This document shows, piece by piece, positions 4,668 to 7,940 of a stretch of 7,940 bases of DNA. The stretch is taken from positions 1 to 7,940 of the forward strand of contig CAZUCD010000164.1 in the NCBI GenBank assembly GCA_964618855.1, in the 5' to 3' direction. The notes beneath the pieces were generated by a model. That model saw only the letters and a list, made by a program, of their open reading frames with translations, did no database searches and was not told the DNA's origin. The translations under genes and the position numbers were made by a program. The first letter of the stretch is position 1, and each line of letters begins with the position of its first letter. This DNA is from CAZUCD01 sp964618855. Lineage in GTDB: Bacteria; Sumerlaeota; Sumerlaeia; SLMS01; JANRJK01.

Positions 4668-6190
4668 TGCCCCCGGTGGTGCTGCCGATCGCGATCCCCG
4701 CACTGGCCGCGGCGCTGATGCTCACGCTCCTGCGCGGCAGGGTGGCCGCCGTGCGCGCGGTGTCCCTGGCATCATGCCTCGCTCAGGTCGCCGTCGCGCT
4801 GCTCGCCATGCGCGCCATCGCGTCGGGGGCGCCACCCGCGCTGCACCAACTCGGCGGCTGGGAACGCACGGGTCCCTGGGCGCTCGGCATCGAGACCGGC
4901 ATCGATGCGCTGTCCGCCATCATGCTTATGGGGGCCTCCGTGATCGGGGCCACCGCCGTGGCGATGCTGCCCGGCCTCCTCCCGGAGGAGGAACGCACGC
5001 ATGCGCACCCGCTCGTGCAGATGCTCCTGCTGGGCGTGAACCTCACCTTCGTCACGAACGACCTCTTCAACCTGTTCGTCGCGTTCGAGATCATGCTGCT
5101 GGCGAGCTACGGGCTCCTCGGCATGGCGGTGAGAGGCTCGCGGATCCGCCACGCGATGACGTACCTGTGCGTGAACCTCGTCGCGAGCACGCTCTTCCTC
5201 GCGGGCGTGGGACTGGTCTATGCCGCGACGGGGACGGTGAACATGACGGACCTCGGGCGGAGGCTGTCGGATGCCGGTTCGCCCCCGCCGCTGGCGGTCG
5301 TGGGCTGCGTGTTCCTGTTCCTCGCGTACGGAACGAAGGCGGCCGCGGTGCCGCTGATGGGCTGGCTGCCGGAGGCGTACTCGGCGCTGCGCGGTCCGCT
5401 GGCGGGGCTCTTTGGCGGCATCCTGACGAAGGTGGGGGTGTACGCCATGCTGCGCGTGCTGTGGGGCGTGTTCGGCTCCGGCGCGTCGCACTGGGCGCTG
5501 CTCGGGGTGCTGGTGCTGGCGGCGCCGACGATGGTGCTCGGCGGCTGGGGGGCCGTCTCCCGGCCGACGATCCGCGGCATCCTGACGCTGCACATCGTCG
5601 CGCAAATCGGCTATGCGCTCTTCGGCATCGCGGTCGGGAGCCTCGACGCCATTGCCGCGACCATCTTCTTCCTCGTGCACATCATGATCGTGAAGGCCGC
5701 GCTCTTCTTCATCGGCGCCGCGATGGAGCACACCACGGCCGCGCCCGACGACGACGTCGGCTCCTTCGCGGGCATGGCGAAGTCGCACCCCGTCCTCGGT
5801 GCCGCGTACCTTGTGGCGGCGCTTGCGCTGATCGGCTTCCCACCATCGACGGGGTACTGGGGGAAGGTCGGCCTGATCCGCGCCGGTCTGGACGCGGGCT
5901 TCGTCGGCCTGACCGCGACCGCCCTGTGCTGCACGCTCTTCACGGCGTTCTCGCTCCTGCGCATCTGGATGAAGGCGTTCTGGATCCCGCCGATGGACGG
6001 CGTGGACCAGTCTCAGTTCCGCGCGCTTCCCCCGCTCGCGACCGGGGGGCTGGCCGGGATCATCGCGGTGATCCTCTTCATGGGGCTTTGGCCGTCGCCG
6101 TTCCTGCGGGTGTCGCGCCTGGCGGCGGAACGGCTCGAGTCCTACCACGCGCCTGCGCAGGTCGCGTCCGCACCGGAGGCGCGCCCATGA
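4667..6190 (+). CDS. mrpD: Mrp Na+/H+ antiporter subunit D
   Basis: This is the second large antiporter-like subunit (507 residues), related to NuoM/NuoN and to MrpA. It is thought to carry one of the proton-coupled paths of the complex. Conserved features are DLFNLFVAFEIMLLASY with Glu141, YGTKAAAVPLMGWLPEAY with Lys224, ILTKVGVYAMLRV with Lys255, and HIMIVKAALFFIGAAMEH with Lys343. GFPPSTGYWGK fits the family's G-x-P-P-x-S-G-[FY]-x-x-K. At the position where MrpA has Lys303 (LKAILAY), this protein has Arg303 (TIRGILTLHIVAQIGY). The length agrees with the family's 490-510. The ribosome binding site GGGAGGA is 9 nt upstream. The gene overlaps mrpC by one base and mrpE by four (ATGA). Confidence 0.96.
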   Translation: MPPVVLPIAIPALAAALMLTLLRGRVAAVRAVSLASCLAQVAVALLAMRAIASGAPPALHQLGGWERTGPWALGIETGIDALSAIMLMGASVIGATAVAMLPGLLPEEERTHAHPLVQMLLLGVNLTFVTNDLFNLFVAFEIMLLASYGLLGMAVRGSRIRHAMTYLCVNLVASTLFLAGVGLVYAATGTVNMTDLGRRLSDAGSPPPLAVVGCVFLFLAYGTKAAAVPLMGWLPEAYSALRGPLAGLFGGILTKVGVYAMLRVLWGVFGSGASHWALLGVLVLAAPTMVLGGWGAVSRPTIRGILTLHIVAQIGYALFGIAVGSLDAIAATIFFLVHIMIVKAALFFIGAAMEHTTAAPDDDVGSFAGMAKSHPVLGAAYLVAALALIGFPPSTGYWGKVGLIRAGLDAGFVGLTATALCCTLFTAFSLLRIWMKAFWIPPMDGVDQSQFRALPPLATGGLAGIIAVILFMGLWPSPFLRVSRLAAERLESYHAPAQVASAPEARP

Positions 6191-6663
6191 GGTTCGCCGC
6201 GTTCCACATCGCGCTCGCGCTCCTTTGGACGCTGCTCTCCGACGAGCCGGGGTGGCAGTCGCCGCTGATCGGCCTGGTGATTGCCCAGGTGCTCTGGCAC
6301 GGGGAATGGATCGCCCGGCGGCGGCGCCACATCACGCCGCGCAAGGCCATCGCCGCCGCACGCCTCGCCGCGCGATTCGTCTACGAACTCGTGAAGTCCA
6401 ACCTGGAGGTCACCGTCGCCGTCCTGCGCGACCCCGCATCCATGCGTCCCTGCATCGTAGCGATCCCCGTGGCGGGCATGACCGAGGGCGCCATCACGCT
6501 GCTCGCGAACATGATCACACTGACGCCCGGGACGACCTCGCTCGACGTGTCCCCCGACCGCACGCTGCTCTACGTCCATGCGCTCTTCGGCTCCGACCCG
6601 GAGGGGGTGAAGGCGGGAATCGACGAGGCCTTCGCACGGACGATCCGGGAGATATGGTCATGA
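6187..6663 (+). CDS. mrpE: Mrp Na+/H+ antiporter subunit E
   Basis: The 158-residue MrpE/MnhE protein is an accessory subunit of the antiporter, with two N-terminal membrane segments (about 4-18 and 25-42) and a soluble C-terminal domain. FVYELVKSNLEV (64-75) matches the family's F-x-x-E-L-[IV]-K-[AS]-N-x-x-V. ITLLANMITLTPGTTSLDV (103-121), followed by LLYVHAL (127-133), is the diagnostic MrpE signature. Arg43-Arg47 form a basic cluster after the second membrane segment, as expected for a cytoplasmic side. Length is normal. The ATG at 6187 overlaps the mrpD stop as ATGA, and the stop overlaps the mrpF start. No strong separate ribosome binding site is seen, so coupling to mrpD is likely. Confidence 0.95.
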   Translation: MRFAAFHIALALLWTLLSDEPGWQSPLIGLVIAQVLWHGEWIARRRRHITPRKAIAAARLAARFVYELVKSNLEVTVAVLRDPASMRPCIVAIPVAGMTEGAITLLANMITLTPGTTSLDVSPDRTLLYVHALFGSDPEGVKAGIDEAFARTIREIWS

Positions 6664-7025
6664 TGCCGGCCATGCTCCTGGCCGTGGAGTTCGAGGGGTC
6701 GCTCCTCTGGCACGTGGCGCGCGCCGCCATCGTCGTGCTGTCGCTCGCGAGCCTCCTTCCCCTGCGGCGCGTCATGATGGGGCCGTCCCTGGCCGACCGC
6801 TCGATCGGACTCGATGTGCTGCTCGCGAACGCCGTCGCGATCATGGCGCTCTTCTCGATCCTCCACCGGACGGACCGCTACGTGCCGACGATCCTGCTGC
6901 TCATCCTCCTCGGGTTCACGAGTTCGGTCGCGTTCTCGCGCTTCCTGGAGACGGGGCAGGTCTTCGAGTCGGAATCGACCGATGACGATGCGGCGCAGAA
7001 ACCTGCGGAGGACGCCCTCGAGTGA
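6660..7025 (+). CDS. mrpF: Mrp Na+/H+ antiporter subunit F
   Basis: The 121-residue MrpF/MnhF protein has three hydrophobic segments (about 19-34, 51-68 and 74-93). The family signature GPSLADRSIGLDVL (41-54) contains the conserved acidic residues Asp46 and Asp52. The third segment ends in LGFTSSVAFSRFL (84-96), matching the family's LGFxGTVAxARFL. The tail after residue 97 is strongly acidic (ESESTDDD) and the N-terminus is about 10 residues longer than in short homologues. The start at 6660 is favoured by GGGAG (6647-6651) 8 nt upstream and by overlap with the mrpE stop. ATG 6663 and ATG 6672 are in-frame alternatives that would shorten the protein by 1 or 4 residues. Confidence 0.93.
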   Translation: MMPAMLLAVEFEGSLLWHVARAAIVVLSLASLLPLRRVMMGPSLADRSIGLDVLLANAVAIMALFSILHRTDRYVPTILLLILLGFTSSVAFSRFLETGQVFESESTDDDAAQKPAEDALE

Positions 7026-7381
7026 ACGCCTACACCGACTTCGTGTACCTCGCGCTCGTGCTTGCCGGTGTGGCGTTCTGCCTGGCCTCGTCGCTTGGCG
7101 TCGTCAGGATGCGCGACGTCTTCTGCCGCATCCACGCCTCGGGGATGGGGCAGACCCTCGGGCCCGTGTGCCTGCTGCTGGCCTATGCAATCGTGCATCC
7201 CGGTGGCGGGGCTTGGGCGAAGGTGCTGTTGGCGATGTTCTTCCTGGTCGCCGCGACCGCCGTCGGCAGCCACATCATCGGACGCGCCGCATACCGCGCC
7301 CACCTCCCCATGCACGAGGGCACCGTCCGCGACGAATGGGAAGCCCGCACGGGCGAGAAGCCGCGCACCTACGAAAGGTGA
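7022..7381 (+). CDS. mrpG: Mrp Na+/H+ antiporter subunit G
   Basis: The 119-residue MrpG/MnhG protein is the last subunit of the complex, with three hydrophobic segments (about 8-26, 46-59 and 66-86). The family motif G-x-x-R-x-x-D-x-x-x-R-[LI]-H-A appears as GVVRMRDVFCRIHA (26-39), followed by GQTLG (43-47). The usual LPDxYxRLHA is varied to MRDVFCRIHA, but Asp32, Arg36 and His38 are kept. The start is GTG 7022, overlapping the mrpF stop as GTGA. GGAGGA (7007-7012) lies 9 nt upstream, which supports this non-ATG start. The hydrophilic C-terminal tail (about 88-119) is ordinary for the family. No intrinsic terminator with a T-run follows the stop. Confidence 0.94.
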   Translation: MNAYTDFVYLALVLAGVAFCLASSLGVVRMRDVFCRIHASGMGQTLGPVCLLLAYAIVHPGGGAWAKVLLAMFFLVAATAVGSHIIGRAAYRAHLPMHEGTVRDEWEARTGEKPRTYER

Positions 7382-7392
7382 CGGACATGCCT

Positions 7393-7419
7393 GGTGCCGC
7401 ATCGCCCGGTGGCGGCACC
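7393..7419. repeat. 8-bp hairpin in the convergent gap after mrpG
   Basis: GGTGCCGC (7393-7400) pairs perfectly with GCGGCACC (7412-7419) across an 11-nt loop, 11 nt after the mrpG stop. No T-run follows on either strand, so an intrinsic terminator is not supported. It may protect the 3' end of the mrp transcript or be incidental in GC-rich DNA. Confidence 0.3.
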
Positions 7420-7485
7420 CGACACCTGATCCGTGCACTCAGCGCGTCTGGTCCACGCCCCCCGGCATCTGGCCGCGGTTGAGGG

Positions 7486-7940
7486 TCAGATCTTCTCCAT
7501 CAACCACGCCGTTGCGGGCGGGTTCGGAGGACCCGGGAAGATGCTGTAGCGGCCGAGGTTCGCGACGTTGACGAGCGCGTAGCCCCTGTCCGCGCGGCGG
7601 AACCACATCGTCCCCTGCGTCAGCAGGTGCTGGATCGTGTTGCGCTGCTCGATGGCGGAGCGCGTCCGGATGTGGTAGCGCACGTGCGCGCGGTTGCCGC
7701 TCTGAAACTCGAACTCGACGTAGGACTGCACGATCTCGCCCTCGGGGCCATTGCGCGAGACGAGCCCGCCGTTGGGGTCGAGCCCGACGATCTGCTCGAA
7801 CTCGAGCCGCGTGATCTCCTCGGTCTGCACGAGGAACGGGGGAAGGGTCCAGTAGTCCGGGAGCGAGTCGACGATGAGGTCGATGCGCTCGACCTGCGAG
7901 CAGTGGAAGCCGTGGACGCTGCGCGGGCCCGCGATGACGA
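7486..7940 (-). CDS. Unrecognised protein, C-terminal 150 residues; runs off right edge
   Basis: The frame ends at TGA 7486-7488 and remains open to the window edge, so the start lies beyond 7940. The GTG at 7828-7830 is an internal valine, not the likely start. The visible part is soluble, with no signal peptide or membrane segment. It has alternating hydrophobic strands: RIDLIVD, LEFEQIVGLD, and YVEFEFQSGNRAHVRYHI. A helix-like stretch (AIEQRNTIQHLL) follows, then WFRRADRGYALVNVANLGRY. It ends in a proline-rich tail (GPPNPPATAWLMEKI). The last 80 residues faintly recall a LytTR DNA-binding domain (G-x-x-V, T-x-x-x-L, F-x-R, R-x-x-x-V-N), but the match is too weak for a functional call. The gene converges on mrpG and is probably unrelated to the antiporter. 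Confidence 0.75.
   Translation of the reverse strand, partial: VIAGPRSVHGFHCSQVERIDLIVDSLPDYWTLPPFLVQTEEITRLEFEQIVGLDPNGGLVSRNGPEGEIVQSYVEFEFQSGNRAHVRYHIRTRSAIEQRNTIQHLLTQGTMWFRRADRGYALVNVANLGRYSIFPGPPNPPATAWLMEKI

Noticed and set aside
4772..6148. 458-codon open frame on the - strand opposite mrpD
   Set aside because: Same situation: Arg/His/Gln-rich shadow of a membrane protein gene with no recognisable domain.
4639..6186. Long + strand frame across mrpD that reads into mrpE
   Set aside because: The part before 6187 is low-complexity Arg/Ala/Gly sequence overlapping mrpD. Only the end of this frame (6187-6663) is a real gene, mrpE.
1..7940. CRISPR arrays, insertion sequences, tRNA or rRNA genes
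   Set aside because: I looked for regularly spaced direct repeats, transposase motifs with terminal inverted repeats, and tRNA or rRNA signatures, and found none.

Overview
The window is high-GC bacterial DNA dominated by one complete operon on the + strand, positions 1503 to 7381. It holds the seven genes mrpA, mrpB, mrpC, mrpD, mrpE, mrpF and mrpG in the canonical order of a 'group 1' Mrp (Mnh/Pha/Sha) cation/proton antiporter. All seven products are recognisable by family motifs and have ordinary lengths. Every junction is an overlap: 17 nt at A/B, ATGA at B/C, TGATG at C/D, ATGA at D/E, ATGATG at E/F and GTGA at F/G. This indicates one transcript with translationally coupled genes building one membrane complex. 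The host cannot be named from the sequence; a high-GC bacterium is all I can support.

Left of the operon, positions 1 to 582 on the - strand hold the N-terminal 194 residues of a Mu gp29-like (DUF935) phage portal protein. It runs off the left edge and has a good ribosome binding site. No terminase gene, which usually precedes this portal, lies upstream of it. The prophage or phage-derived unit therefore either starts here or has lost its packaging gene. Its start region contains inverted repeats that could hide the ribosome binding site.

Positions 583 to 1443 contain no gene I recognise. This stretch holds hairpins, a G-rich repeat tract, an AT-richer segment, a REP-like palindrome and one textbook intrinsic terminator (1314-1350, + strand). 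After the terminator comes a short structured leader and a possible 20-codon leader ORF (1444-1506). The stop codon of this ORF overlaps the mrpA start as ATGA, the same coupling used inside the operon.

Right of the operon is a 104-nt convergent gap, then the C-terminal 150 residues of an unrecognised - strand protein that runs off the right edge.

No strong evidence of a wholly new system was seen. The observations most worth checking are the mrp leader (terminator, hairpins, leader ORF) and the portal gene without a terminase.
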